Shown here: piece by piece, positions 7,029 through 15,214 of the stretch
Position numbering within the stretch: position 1 is the stretch's first letter
Layout: each line of letters opens with the position of its first letter
Origin: Amycolatopsis vancoresmycina
GTDB lineage: Bacteria; Actinomycetota; Actinomycetes; Mycobacteriales; Pseudonocardiaceae
Direction: 5' to 3'
Assembly (NCBI RefSeq): GCF_000716785.1
Contig: NZ_JNYY01000006.1
Coordinates: 186,001-250,000 of the forward strand
Length of the DNA: 64,000 bases
The notes under the pieces: model-generated
The model's input: only the letters and a program-made list of their open reading frames with translations
Databases searched by the model: none
Told to the model about the DNA's origin: nothing
Translations under genes and position numbers: made by a program

Positions 7029-9740
7029 TCACTGGTTCCGGGTGTCGTCTCCCCTCGCATGCCGCCCTCGCCGGAAGCCGCCTTGAAGGCTCGTCATCCG
7101 CTCGCGCACCGCTTCCGGGGAAAGAGAGAGTATCGGCCGCTGCGCCGGCACCGCTCCCGGGCTCGCCGCGGAATCCAGCGGCTGCAGGAACGGCCAGGTG
7201 TCCTCCGCGCCGTCCTCCTGCTCCAGCTCGGCCGGGGTGGGCCATTCGTACGAAGGCTCGACCGCGGGCGGCGGAGCGACCGGCGTCAGCCGCGGTTCGG
7301 TGTCTTCGTCGTCGAAATCGGGCGCGACAGGCGGCGCAGGCGGTGGGGGCGGCGGCCCGGGAGCCGGAACCGGCGGCAGCGGGGCGAGCGCGTGCCGCGG
7401 CTGGGGCTCCTCCGGGCGCGGCTGCTCGGCGACCGGGCGCGGCTCCGCCGGTTTCCGCGGTTGCTCGGGCGCGGCGGCGGCGTCGAACCAGCGGGACAGG
7501 ACGTCGCGGTAGGCGGGCATCCGCTCGGTCGGGGCGTCGAGGTCCAGGTGGGCCTCGGCGTCGACGGTCGGCCACTCCGGCGCGTGGTCGCGAGCGACCA
7601 CCGGCGCGCGGCGGAGCGGGCCGGCTTCGATCGACGGCGGCGTCAGCTCCTCCGGCTCCGGCTCGGGTTCGGGCTCCGGCGGCGTCAAGGGCGCGAGCGG
7701 CGCCAGCAGCTCGGGTTCCGGGGTCACGGGCGGCTCGGCGGGCGGGGGCGGCGCGGGCACCGGCGGCAGCTCGACGATCAGCCGGGCGGGCACCAGCACG
7801 GTCGCGACGAGCCCGGATTCCGCGCCCGCGCTGAGGCTGACGTCGATGCGGTGGCGCGTGGCCAGCGTCGCGACGACGAACAGGCCCATCCGGCGCGAGA
7901 CCTCGACGTCGACATCCGGCGGGTGCGCCAGCCGCTCGTTGGTGCGGTCGATCTCGGCCTGGGGCATGCCGGCGCCGTGGTCGATGATCTCGATCTGCCA
8001 GTCGCCGTCGTGGGTTTCGGCGCTGGCCACGGTGACCGTCTCGTCGCCGGAGTAGCGCGTCGCGTTCTCCAGCAGCTCCGATACGACGTGCACGAGGTCG
8101 TTGACGGCCTCGCCGCGGACCGCGACCTGCGGCGCCGGGCCGAGTTCGATGCGCTGGTAGTGCTCGACCTCCGACAGCGCCGCGCCGATGATCTCGTCGG
8201 CGGCGACCGAGCCGGCGTCCTCTCGCGCCGAATCGTGGCCGGACAGGACCAGCAGGTTTTCGCTGTTGCGCCGCATCCGCGTCGCGAGGTGGTCGAGTTC
8301 GAACAACCCGGCGAGGGTGTCCGGGTCCTGCTCGTCGGCCTCCATCCGGTCGAGCACCGAAAGCTGGCGTTCGACCAGGTCCTGGCTGCGCTGCGAGAGG
8401 TTGACGAACATCGCGTTGACGTTCTCGCGCAGCATCGCCTGTTCGCCGGCGAGCCGGACGGCCTCGCCGTGCACGGCGTCGAACGCGCGCGCCACCTGGC
8501 CGACCTCTTCGCGGGTGAACACCGGCACGGGCGCGACGGCCAGCCGTTTCCGCAGGTTCTCCGGCGCGGGTTCGGGGTCGGTGAGCAGGTTCTGCACGGC
8601 CGCCGGCAGCCGGTGCTCGGCGACCTCCAGCGCCGTCCGGCGCAGGATCCGCAAGGGCCGCAACAGGGAGCGCGCGATCACCACCGACAGCACGCCCGCG
8701 ACGAGCAGGACGCCGAGCACCACACCGCCGTCCCACAGCGCCGCCGTGCGAGCCTGCGCCGCCAGTGCGTCCGTGCGTTCCTGCAACTGGACCAGCAGCG
8801 CCTGCTGCACCTGGTGGGCGAGGTTCACCGTGTGGGTCGCCGAGGTGTCCCACTGGTTCGGGTCGAGGCCCGCGAGGTTCTGGCCGTTTTCGGTGCGGGT
8901 GAGCGCGGATTCGACCATGTCGTTGCCGATGTCGACGACCAGGCCGATCACCGTGTCGTCGAACATCCGCTGCTGGTCGGGCGTGGCGAAGGTGCGGTAG
9001 TCGCTGCGCGCGGCGGCCAGCTCGGCTTCGGCGCCGAGCAGCGCGCGCGTGCGGTCGCGGTTGAGCGTGCCCTCGGCGAGCGCTTCGGCCATCACCGCGC
9101 GCTTGACCGACATCTGGTCCTTGATCCGGGCCAGCGCGTTGCCCGCCAGCCGCATCCGCGCCAGCTCCGGGTCGGAGACGTCGGCGGCGGCGGAGTCGCT
9201 GATGTCGAGCAGGCCGGAGATCAGCTCGCTGTAGGAGCGCAGCACGGCGTCGGCCGGGAACGCCGAATGCTCCGCGGAAAACCGCAGGCCACCGAGCACG
9301 CGCAGCCGGTCGTCGGTCTGCTGCAGGCTTTCCGCGGCTTTCGCGTCGAGCCGCGGCCTGCTCTCGGCCAGCGTCCGCTCGAAGGCGCCGATGGCCTGGT
9401 CGACGCGGGTGCGCTGGGCGGTGAGGTCCGCGGTGTCGCCCTGCCGGTTCTGCGCGACGAACCGGACGGTGAGGTCGCGCTCGCGCTGCAGCTCGTGCAA
9501 CGCTTCGGCAACCGTGCTGTCGACGCGGCCCCGCGTGGCGAACTCGGCGAGCTGCCGGGCGTCTCTCAGATCGGAACTGATCCGCAGGCCGACGAGCGCG
9601 ATCACGGCCAGTGCCGGGATGAGGAGGACGGCGAAGAGCTTCGTGCCGAGACGCCAGTTCCGCAGCCGCCAGCGGCCACCCGCCGGACGCGGATCCGCCG
9701 CGTCGCCGCCCTTGCGGGGACGCTGGTCGCGACGGGTCAC
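7029..9740 (-). CDS. Orphan sensor histidine kinase, nitrate/nitrite-sensing (NIT) type, CvnA-like
   Basis: About 903 residues. Order: short basic cytoplasmic N-terminus, membrane helix (LFAVLLIPALAVIALVGL), an extracellular all-helical NIT domain of about 250 residues, second membrane helix (GGVVLGVLLVAGVLSVVIA), HAMP-like linker, dimerisation region (LFELDHLATRMRRNSENLLV), HATPase_c with N-box (ELLENATRY) and G1 box (DHGAGMP), then a Pro/Glu-rich tail of about 250 residues ending in a basic segment. This matches the first protein of actinobacterial conservons (CvnA). The usual partners (roadblock protein, DUF742 protein, small GTPase) are absent. GTG at 9740 is chosen for its aaggaaa Shine-Dalgarno; a GTG at 9788 is the alternative. 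Followed by cutC. Confidence 0.85.
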   Translation of the reverse strand: MTRRDQRPRKGGDAADPRPAGGRWRLRNWRLGTKLFAVLLIPALAVIALVGLRISSDLRDARQLAEFATRGRVDSTVAEALHELQRERDLTVRFVAQNRQGDTADLTAQRTRVDQAIGAFERTLAESRPRLDAKAAESLQQTDDRLRVLGGLRFSAEHSAFPADAVLRSYSELISGLLDISDSAAADVSDPELARMRLAGNALARIKDQMSVKRAVMAEALAEGTLNRDRTRALLGAEAELAAARSDYRTFATPDQQRMFDDTVIGLVVDIGNDMVESALTRTENGQNLAGLDPNQWDTSATHTVNLAHQVQQALLVQLQERTDALAAQARTAALWDGGVVLGVLLVAGVLSVVIARSLLRPLRILRRTALEVAEHRLPAAVQNLLTDPEPAPENLRKRLAVAPVPVFTREEVGQVARAFDAVHGEAVRLAGEQAMLRENVNAMFVNLSQRSQDLVERQLSVLDRMEADEQDPDTLAGLFELDHLATRMRRNSENLLVLSGHDSAREDAGSVAADEIIGAALSEVEHYQRIELGPAPQVAVRGEAVNDLVHVVSELLENATRYSGDETVTVASAETHDGDWQIEIIDHGAGMPQAEIDRTNERLAHPPDVDVEVSRRMGLFVVATLATRHRIDVSLSAGAESGLVATVLVPARLIVELPPVPAPPPPAEPPVTPEPELLAPLAPLTPPEPEPEPEPEELTPPSIEAGPLRRAPVVARDHAPEWPTVDAEAHLDLDAPTERMPAYRDVLSRWFDAAAAPEQPRKPAEPRPVAEQPRPEEPQPRHALAPLPPVPAPGPPPPPPAPPVAPDFDDEDTEPRLTPVAPPPAVEPSYEWPTPAELEQEDGAEDTWPFLQPLDSAASPGAVPAQRPILSLSPEAVRERMTSLQGGFRRGRHARGDDTRNQ

Positions 9741-9860
9741 CTGGTTTCCTTTTCCGCCGCGAGCGGGAACCCGCGGATCGAACGACACTCGAACCTACTG
9801 AACGGTAGCCCGCCCCATGGAGATCCGAAAGCCGCGCTGGCACGATACGGCCCTGCCCGC

Positions 9861-9888
9861 GATCGTATGGGGCGCGGACCATACGATC
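9861..9888. promoter_or_regulatory. Perfect 10-8-10 inverted repeat, probable operator of the lipoprotein gene
   Basis: Arms gatcgtatgg (9861-9870) and ccatacgatc (9879-9888) around an 8-base centre, 38 bp upstream of the substrate-binding lipoprotein start. A further related half-site, cgatacgg, occurs at 9843. The spacing (18 bp between half-site starts) fits a dimeric regulator bound on one face of the helix. Which regulator is unknown; none of the nearby genes is an obvious candidate. Confidence 0.6.
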
Positions 9889-9926
9889 CAGCACGAGAAC
9901 CAGATTCTCGCGGTAGGTGAAGGGTC

Positions 9927-10892
9927 ATGAACAGACGCGGACGGACGATTCCGCTGGTAGCGGCGCTGCTGGCGACCGCGGGCTGCAGCGTGTTCTCTTC
10001 CGGCGCCGCCACCGCCCCGGCACCGCCGGAACGGACCACCCTGCGCGTCGGTGTGGGCAACGCCATCGACACGGCCCCGCTGCGGATCGCCGTCGCGGCC
10101 GGGAAGTTCGGGTCCGCGGGGCTGACCGTGCGGCTCGTCGAGCTCGGCGCCGACGACGGCCTCGCGAAGCTGACCGCCGGCGACCTCGACGTCACCTTCG
10201 CCTCCGACATCGCGATGTTCCGCGCCGCGGCCGGCGGGGCGGCGTTGCAGCTGCAGGGCGAGGCCTACACCTCCGGCCCGAACACGATGGCCCTGGTCAC
10301 GCTGCCCGACTCGGACTACACCGTGCCGACGGCGAAGCGGGCGCCCAAGATCGCGGTGAACATGCTCGACGACGTCGGCTCGCTCGTCGCGCGGTCGGTG
10401 CTGGGCACCGCGGGCGTCGACGAGAACAAGATCAAGTTCCAGGCGGTGCCGTTCGACCGGATGCCGCAGGCGCTGCAGGCCGGCGACGCCGACGCCGCGC
10501 TGATGATCGAGCCGTACATCACCCGCGCCGAGAAGGACCTCGGCGCGCACATCCTCGCCGACGGCGCCCGCGGCTCGACGCTCGACTTCCCGCTGTCCGG
10601 CTACGCGGCGGCCAAGCCGTTCGCGCAAGCCAACCCCCGGACGCTCGCGGCGTTCCGCACCGCACTCGGCGCGGCCCAGGAGAACGCGACGGACCCGGCG
10701 GTCGTGCGCGACGCACTGCCGAAGTTCTCCGACATCGACACGACGACGGCCGCGCTGATCTCGCTCGGCTCGTACCCGGCGTCGCTCAACGGCATCCGGC
10801 TGCAGCGCGTCGCCGACCTGATGCACAACTCCGGCCTGCTGGCCAACCGGCTCGACGTCCAGGGCCTGCTCCCCGGCAAAACGGGATATTAG
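9927..10892 (+). CDS. ABC transporter substrate-binding lipoprotein, NMT1/SsuA type
   Basis: A 321-residue periplasmic-binding-type protein. The N-terminus has a basic start, a hydrophobic stretch and a lipobox-like LLATAGC with Cys near residue 19, so it should be lipid-anchored outside the membrane. The body (TLRVGVGNAIDTAPLRIAVAAG, LTAGDLDVTFASDIAMFRA, ADAALMIEPYITRAE) is typical of the NMT1/SsuA family that binds sulfonates, nitrate, taurine or thiamine-pyrimidine precursors. No permease or ATPase adjoins; the permease and ATPase of the same family at the left edge (1-1132) are possible partners, but 8.8 kb and several oppositely oriented genes lie between. Preceded by a strong inverted repeat. 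Confidence 0.85.
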   Translation: MNRRGRTIPLVAALLATAGCSVFSSGAATAPAPPERTTLRVGVGNAIDTAPLRIAVAAGKFGSAGLTVRLVELGADDGLAKLTAGDLDVTFASDIAMFRAAAGGAALQLQGEAYTSGPNTMALVTLPDSDYTVPTAKRAPKIAVNMLDDVGSLVARSVLGTAGVDENKIKFQAVPFDRMPQALQAGDADAALMIEPYITRAEKDLGAHILADGARGSTLDFPLSGYAAAKPFAQANPRTLAAFRTALGAAQENATDPAVVRDALPKFSDIDTTTAALISLGSYPASLNGIRLQRVADLMHNSGLLANRLDVQGLLPGKTGY

Positions 10893-10922
10893 CTACCGCC
10901 AAATCTACACCTGGTCTACTTT

Positions 10923-10948
10923 TGCACTCAGTCTACTTGAGGAGTGCA
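10923..10948 (+). promoter_or_regulatory. Inverted repeat over the ribosome-binding site of the monooxygenase gene
   Basis: Arms tgcactc (10923-10929) and gagtgca (10942-10948) enclose 12 bases; the right arm covers the ggag Shine-Dalgarno (10941-10944). A direct repeat of tctactt also occurs here (near 10914 and 10932). It could be an operator for a repressor of the monooxygenase or a hairpin limiting translation; the sequence alone does not decide. Confidence 0.45.
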
Positions 10949-10950
10949 CG

Positions 10951-12336
10951 ATGACCGATGTTCTGATCGCCGGAGCCGGCCCCACGGGGCTGATGCTGGC
11001 CGCCGAACTCGCGCTGGCCGGGGTTTCCGTGACCGTGCTCGACCGCCGGACCGGGCCGGGGCTGCCGCGGCCGGTCGGGCTGCAGCCCCGGACCGCCGAA
11101 CTGCTGGACCTGCGCGGCCTGGGCCCGGCCGAGCAGGTGATCGACGGGCCGAGCGGGCACTTCGCCGGGTTGCCCGTGCCGCTCGACCACGGCGTCTGGC
11201 GGACGCGCCACCCGCGCGTGCTCAACCGGACCCAGGACGACGTCGAGGCGGTGCTGGCCGCGCACGCGGTGGAGCAGGGGGCCGTGCTGCGGCGGGGGCA
11301 CGAGGTGACGTCGGTCGACGTCGACGCGGACAGCGTCACGGTCGACGGGCTCCGGGCGCGCTGGCTGGTGGCCTGCGACGGCGCGCACAGCACCGTGCGG
11401 CGGCGGCTCGGCGTGCCGTTCCCCGGCCGCACCGAAACCTACGTCGCCACGCTCGCGCACATCCGGCTCGCCGCCGCGTCCGAGCTGGTCCCGGCCCGCG
11501 CCACGCACTTCAGCCAGGTCACCCGGCAGGTCGAGGGCTACTGGTCGATGCTCACGCCGCTCGACGACGGCGGCCACCGGTTCGTCTTCGGGACCACGGC
11601 GGACCAGCCGGGGCGCGACGCACCCGTGTCGGACACCGAAGTGACCGAAGCGCTGACGGCGCTGTACGGCGCCGAGACGCGCCTGGGCGAGGTGTACGGC
11701 GCTTCGCGGTTCAACGACGCAACGCGGCAGCTGGCGCAGTACCGGCACGGCCGGGTCCTGTTCGCCGGCGACGCCGCGCACATCCACCCGCCGCTCGGCG
11801 GGCAGGGGCTCAACCTCGGCGTCCAGGACGCGATGAACCTCGGCTGGAAGCTGGCCGCGACGGTCCGCGGCACCGCGCCGGCCGGGCTGCTGGACACCTA
11901 CCACGCCGAACGCCACCCGGCTGCCGAACGCGTGCTGCGGCACACGGCGGCGCAGCGCGTGTTCACCGCGCCCGGGCGCAGCGAGAACGTCGAGGCGCTG
12001 CGCGAGATCGTCGTCGACCTCATGCGGCTGCCCGACGCGAACCGCTACTTCAGCGGCCTGCTGTCCGGCCTCGGCCTGGCCTACCCCGGCGCGCACCGCG
12101 TCCCCGACCTGGACCTGACGACGGCGGCCGGGCCCACGCGGCTCTCGGCGTTGCTGCACGGCGGCCGCGGGCTGCTGCTCGACCTCGGCGACCACGCTAC
12201 GCCGCCCGGGTTCACCGGCCAGGTCGACGTCGTGCGCGCGGCCACCGCCGACGCCGAGTACCGCGGACGGCTCCTGCTCGTCCGGCCGGACGGGTACGCC
12301 GTCGACCCGGCCGAGCTGACCAGGTGGTTCGGCTAG
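10951..12336 (+). CDS. Class A FAD-dependent aromatic monooxygenase
   Basis: A 461-residue NAD(P)H-dependent flavoprotein hydroxylase. N-terminal FAD Rossmann motif IAGAGPTGLMLAAELALAG (residues 5-23), NADPH/FAD DG motif (VACDGAHSTVRRRLG near 147), GD motif (LFAGDAAHIHPPLGGQGLN near 270) and the C-terminal thioredoxin-like domain of the phenol-hydroxylase/RIFMO group. Relatives hydroxylate phenols, polyketides or rifamycins; this one has no biosynthetic neighbours, so xenobiotic or antibiotic modification is as likely as biosynthesis. ATG with gagg Shine-Dalgarno. Its stop overlaps the convergent membrane-protein stop in a shared CTAG. Confidence 0.88.
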   Translation: MTDVLIAGAGPTGLMLAAELALAGVSVTVLDRRTGPGLPRPVGLQPRTAELLDLRGLGPAEQVIDGPSGHFAGLPVPLDHGVWRTRHPRVLNRTQDDVEAVLAAHAVEQGAVLRRGHEVTSVDVDADSVTVDGLRARWLVACDGAHSTVRRRLGVPFPGRTETYVATLAHIRLAAASELVPARATHFSQVTRQVEGYWSMLTPLDDGGHRFVFGTTADQPGRDAPVSDTEVTEALTALYGAETRLGEVYGASRFNDATRQLAQYRHGRVLFAGDAAHIHPPLGGQGLNLGVQDAMNLGWKLAATVRGTAPAGLLDTYHAERHPAAERVLRHTAAQRVFTAPGRSENVEALREIVVDLMRLPDANRYFSGLLSGLGLAYPGAHRVPDLDLTTAAGPTRLSALLHGGRGLLLDLGDHATPPGFTGQVDVVRAATADAEYRGRLLLVRPDGYAVDPAELTRWFG

Positions 12337-12938
12337 ATGTTCTCGCCCGCCTTGATCAGGCAGACCGTGCGCGACGGCGGCCCGGCGTAGCTGAACACCT
12401 TGTCGGCGCCCTCGCACTTGTCGTCGCGGCCGAAGCCGGAGAGGACTTCGACGCGCTCCTGCGCCGCCGGGTCGGCGCAGGAGACCTTGCCGATCGCGCT
12501 CTCGTCGTCGACGTCGCGCAGGCAGTCGCCGGCCTTGACGTTGAGGGCCAGGCAGAGCGTGTCGCGGGTGCCGGAACCGAGCCGGAACCGCACGTAGTCG
12601 CCGGAGGCGCAGGAGATGGCCCCGCGGTACTGGTTCTCGACCTTGTACGTCGCGTTGTTCGCGGTGCAGCCGACGCGGTGGTAGGCGAGCTTGCCGCCGC
12701 CTTCGCGGGTCAGGTACAGGCAGTCGCCGTCGGAGGGCGGCCCGCTGCGGACGGCCGTGTAGACACCCAGCGCGCCGAGCGACCCCAGGCCCAGCGCCGC
12801 GACGACGCACGCGACCAGCGTGATCCGCACCTTCACCGTGAACCAGTGCGGGATCGGCCGCTGCCCCGGCACCGGCGGCGGCGCCATCGCGTGGTCCGGC
12901 GACCGGAACGGGTTGTCGTCGAACGGTGGTGTGGTCAA
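12333..12938 (-). CDS. Membrane-anchored Cys-rich exported protein (LppU/SCO3897-like)
   Basis: About 201 residues: Pro-rich cytoplasmic N-terminus, one membrane helix (ITLVACVVAALGLGSLGALG), then an outside domain containing eight cysteines (in DCLYL, GCTAN, SCASG, LCLAL, DCLRD, SCADP, KCEGA, VCLIK), suggesting four disulphides. The pattern of short repeats with paired Cys resembles the actinobacterial LppU family of uncertain role. The TTG start at 12938 is chosen for the ggaggc Shine-Dalgarno five bases upstream; the frame stays open upstream to 13160 but that part is antisense to the helicase gene. Divergent from XPB and convergent with the monooxygenase. Confidence 0.7.
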   Translation of the reverse strand: MTTPPFDDNPFRSPDHAMAPPPVPGQRPIPHWFTVKVRITLVACVVAALGLGSLGALGVYTAVRSGPPSDGDCLYLTREGGGKLAYHRVGCTANNATYKVENQYRGAISCASGDYVRFRLGSGTRDTLCLALNVKAGDCLRDVDDESAIGKVSCADPAAQERVEVLSGFGRDDKCEGADKVFSYAGPPSRTVCLIKAGENI

Positions 12939-13013
12939 CGTGCCTCCCAGTGATCCCCTCGGCACCTCGGCCACCGGCGGACCCGCGACGGGAGCGGGCC
13001 GGAGCGAGGCACG

Positions 13014-13027
13014 TATAACAGTAGTTG
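13014..13027 (+). promoter_or_regulatory. -10 element and leaderless start of the XPB helicase gene
   Basis: tataac at 13014-13019 ends 7 bases before the GTG at 13027 and no Shine-Dalgarno is present. This geometry is that of an actinobacterial leaderless transcript, with transcription beginning at or next to the start codon. Confidence 0.6.
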
Positions 13028-14673
13028 TGACTGATGGCCCGCTGATCGTCCAGTCCGACAAGACCGTGCTCCTGGAGGTCGACCACCCCCAGGCCGATGA
13101 CGCGCGCATCGCGATCGCGCCGTTCGCCGAGCTGGAACGGGCGCCGGAGCACGTGCACACCTACCGGATCACGCCCCTGGCCTTGTGGAACGCGCGCGCC
13201 GCGGGCCACGACGCCGAGCAGGTCGTCGACGCGCTGACGACGTACTCGCGCTTCCCGGTGCCGCAGCCGCTGCTGATCGACGTCGTCGACGTGATGGGCC
13301 GGTTCGGGCGGCTGCAGATCGCCAACCACCCGGCGCACGGGCTGGTGATGTCGACCACCGACCGCGCCGTGCTGACCGAGGTCGTCCGCAACAAGAAGAT
13401 CAGCCCGATGCTCGGCGCCCGGATCGACGAGGACACGGTCATCGTGCACCCGTCGGAGCGCGGGCGGCTGAAGCAGGCGCTGCTGAAGGTCGGCTGGCCG
13501 GCCGAGGACCTCGCCGGGTACGTCGACGGCGAGGCGCACCCGATCGCGCTGGACGAGACGGACTGGCAGCTGCGCGACTACCAGCGCCAGGCCGCGGAGG
13601 CGTTCTGGGCGGGCGGCTCGGGCGTCGTCGTGCTGCCCTGCGGGGCGGGCAAGACGATGGTCGGCGCGGCGGCGATGGCCAAGGCGGAGGCCACGACGCT
13701 GATCCTGGTGACGAACACGGTCGCCGGGCGGCAGTGGAAGCGCGAGCTGATCGCGCGCACGTCGCTGACCGAGGAGGAGATCGGCGAGTACTCCGGGGAG
13801 AAGAAGGAGATCCGGCCGGTCACCATCGCCACCTACCAGGTGATCACGCGCAAGACCAAGGGCGAGTACAAGCACCTGGAGCTGTTCGACTCCCGCGACT
13901 GGGGCCTGGTCGTGTACGACGAGGTCCACCTGCTGCCGGCACCGGTGTTCCGGATGACGGCGGACCTGCAGTCCCGGCGGCGGCTCGGCCTGACCGCGAC
14001 GCTGGTCCGCGAGGACGGCCGCGAAGGTGACGTCTTCTCGCTGATCGGGCCGAAGCGCTACGACGTCCCGTGGCGCGACATCGAGGCGCAGGGCTGGATC
14101 GCGCCGGCGGAGTGCACCGAGGTCCGCGTCACGCTGACCGACGCGGAGCGGCTCGAGTACGCGACGGCCGAGGCCGACGAGCGGTACAAGCTGGCCGCGA
14201 CGGCGATGACGAAGACACCGGTGATCAAGTCGATCGTGGAGCGCCACGCGGGCGAGCCGACCCTGGTGATCGGCGCGTACCTCGACCAGCTGGAGATGCT
14301 GGGCGACGAGCTCGACGCCCCGGTGATCCAGGGCGCGACCCGCAACAAGGAGCGCGAGGAGCTGTTCGACAAGTTCCGCCGCGGCGAGATCCGGACGCTC
14401 GTGGTGTCGAAGGTGGCGAACTTCTCGATCGACCTGCCGGAGGCGTCGGTGGCGATCCAGATCTCGGGCACGTTCGGGTCGCGGCAGGAGGAGGCCCAGC
14501 GGCTGGGCAGGTTGCTGCGCCCGAAGGGCGACGGCCGGCAGGCGCACTTCTACTCGATCGTCTCGCGCGACACGGTCGACACGGAGTACGCGGCGCACCG
14601 GCAGCGGTTCCTCGCGGAGCAGGGGTACGCGTACCACATCGTCGACGCGGACGACCTGCTCCGCCCGCTCTGA
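13027..14673 (+). CDS. DNA repair helicase XPB (SF2, bacterial type)
   Basis: A 548-residue 3'-5' DNA helicase homologous to eukaryotic XPB, common in actinobacteria. The N-terminal domain (TDGPLIVQSDKTVLLEVDH, AELERAPEHVHTYRITPLALWNARA) is the characteristic bacterial XPB N-region. SF2 motifs: Walker A PCGAGKTM near 215, DEVH box VVYDEVHLLPA near 300, motif III LTATLVRED, and the C-terminal RecA lobe with SGTFGSRQEEAQRLGRLLRP. Family members unwind damaged DNA and can partner with nucleases in excision repair. The GTG at 13027 matches the start of mycobacterial homologues; the frame is open further upstream but runs over the divergent gene. Confidence 0.93.
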   Translation: MTDGPLIVQSDKTVLLEVDHPQADDARIAIAPFAELERAPEHVHTYRITPLALWNARAAGHDAEQVVDALTTYSRFPVPQPLLIDVVDVMGRFGRLQIANHPAHGLVMSTTDRAVLTEVVRNKKISPMLGARIDEDTVIVHPSERGRLKQALLKVGWPAEDLAGYVDGEAHPIALDETDWQLRDYQRQAAEAFWAGGSGVVVLPCGAGKTMVGAAAMAKAEATTLILVTNTVAGRQWKRELIARTSLTEEEIGEYSGEKKEIRPVTIATYQVITRKTKGEYKHLELFDSRDWGLVVYDEVHLLPAPVFRMTADLQSRRRLGLTATLVREDGREGDVFSLIGPKRYDVPWRDIEAQGWIAPAECTEVRVTLTDAERLEYATAEADERYKLAATAMTKTPVIKSIVERHAGEPTLVIGAYLDQLEMLGDELDAPVIQGATRNKEREELFDKFRRGEIRTLVVSKVANFSIDLPEASVAIQISGTFGSRQEEAQRLGRLLRPKGDGRQAHFYSIVSRDTVDTEYAAHRQRFLAEQGYAYHIVDADDLLRPL

Positions 14674-14689
14674 GCCGCTTTCCGGGGGG

Positions 14690-14999
14690 CTATTCGCTTT
14701 CGATGCGGTCCAGCGCGGACTCCGCCCAGTCGTTCAGCGCCTGCATCGAGACGACACCGAACTCGGCGACCAGCCGGCCGAAGGACAGCGGTCCGGCGTC
14801 GTCGGCGCCCTCGGCGTCCAAAGTGGACAAGAGGAACAGGCGCAGCACCATCTCGTTCCGGACCACCACCACGTCGGGCGGGTGGAACAGCCAGTGCCGC
14901 AGCTCGGCACGGCCGCTGCCGATGATCAGGTAGGTGCGCTTGCCGCGGGCGCCCTCCCCGCTCGGTCAGGCCGTCGGCAGCCAGCCGGTTCAGCTCGGG
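14690..14999 (-). pseudogene. Remnant of a PadR family transcriptional regulator (N-terminal deletion and frameshift)
   Basis: Reading the minus strand, PELNRLAADGLTER (from 14999) is the end of a PadR winged helix. The next segment, EGARGKRTYLIIGSGRAEL, and the helical C-terminal domain LRLFLLSTLDAEG...ALDRIESE follow in a frame shifted by one base. The shift maps to a run of four G residues at 14956-14959; removing one G restores a continuous PadR reading. Upstream of PELNRL the DNA-binding half of the family (about the first 45 residues) cannot be found. The intact part from 14872 to 14690 codes for only 60 residues. I read this as a decayed gene downstream of and convergent with XPB. Confidence 0.7.
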
Positions 15000-15214
15000 G
15001 GCTGGCGACCCCCGGACCGCGTTGACGGGACCACCCCTTCGGCCCAGCGGATCGTCACAGGAGCAACTTCCGCCACTTTTCTTTCACGCAGCGCTCTGAC
15101 CTGCGGTTTTATGGATTCACTCGAACGGATGAGCGGCTGGAACGCTGGAAATTGTCAGACCCTCGAACTACTGTTCGACATGCACCAGCCGAACACAAGT
15201 TCGAGGGGACGTCC
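15000..15214. other. Gap between the PadR remnant and the DUF4253 gene
   Basis: The part from about 15070 to 15200 is poorer in GC than the flanks. It holds the LexA box at 15163 and the promoter of the DUF4253 gene; no gene is evident. Confidence 0.5.
15163..15178 (+). promoter_or_regulatory. LexA (SOS) box upstream of the DUF4253 gene
   Basis: TCGAAC-TACT-GTTCGA is a perfect match to the actinobacterial LexA operator TCGAAC(N4)GTTCGA. It lies 36 bp upstream of the start codon at 15215, the normal position for LexA repression. I found no other such box in the window. Confidence 0.75.
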
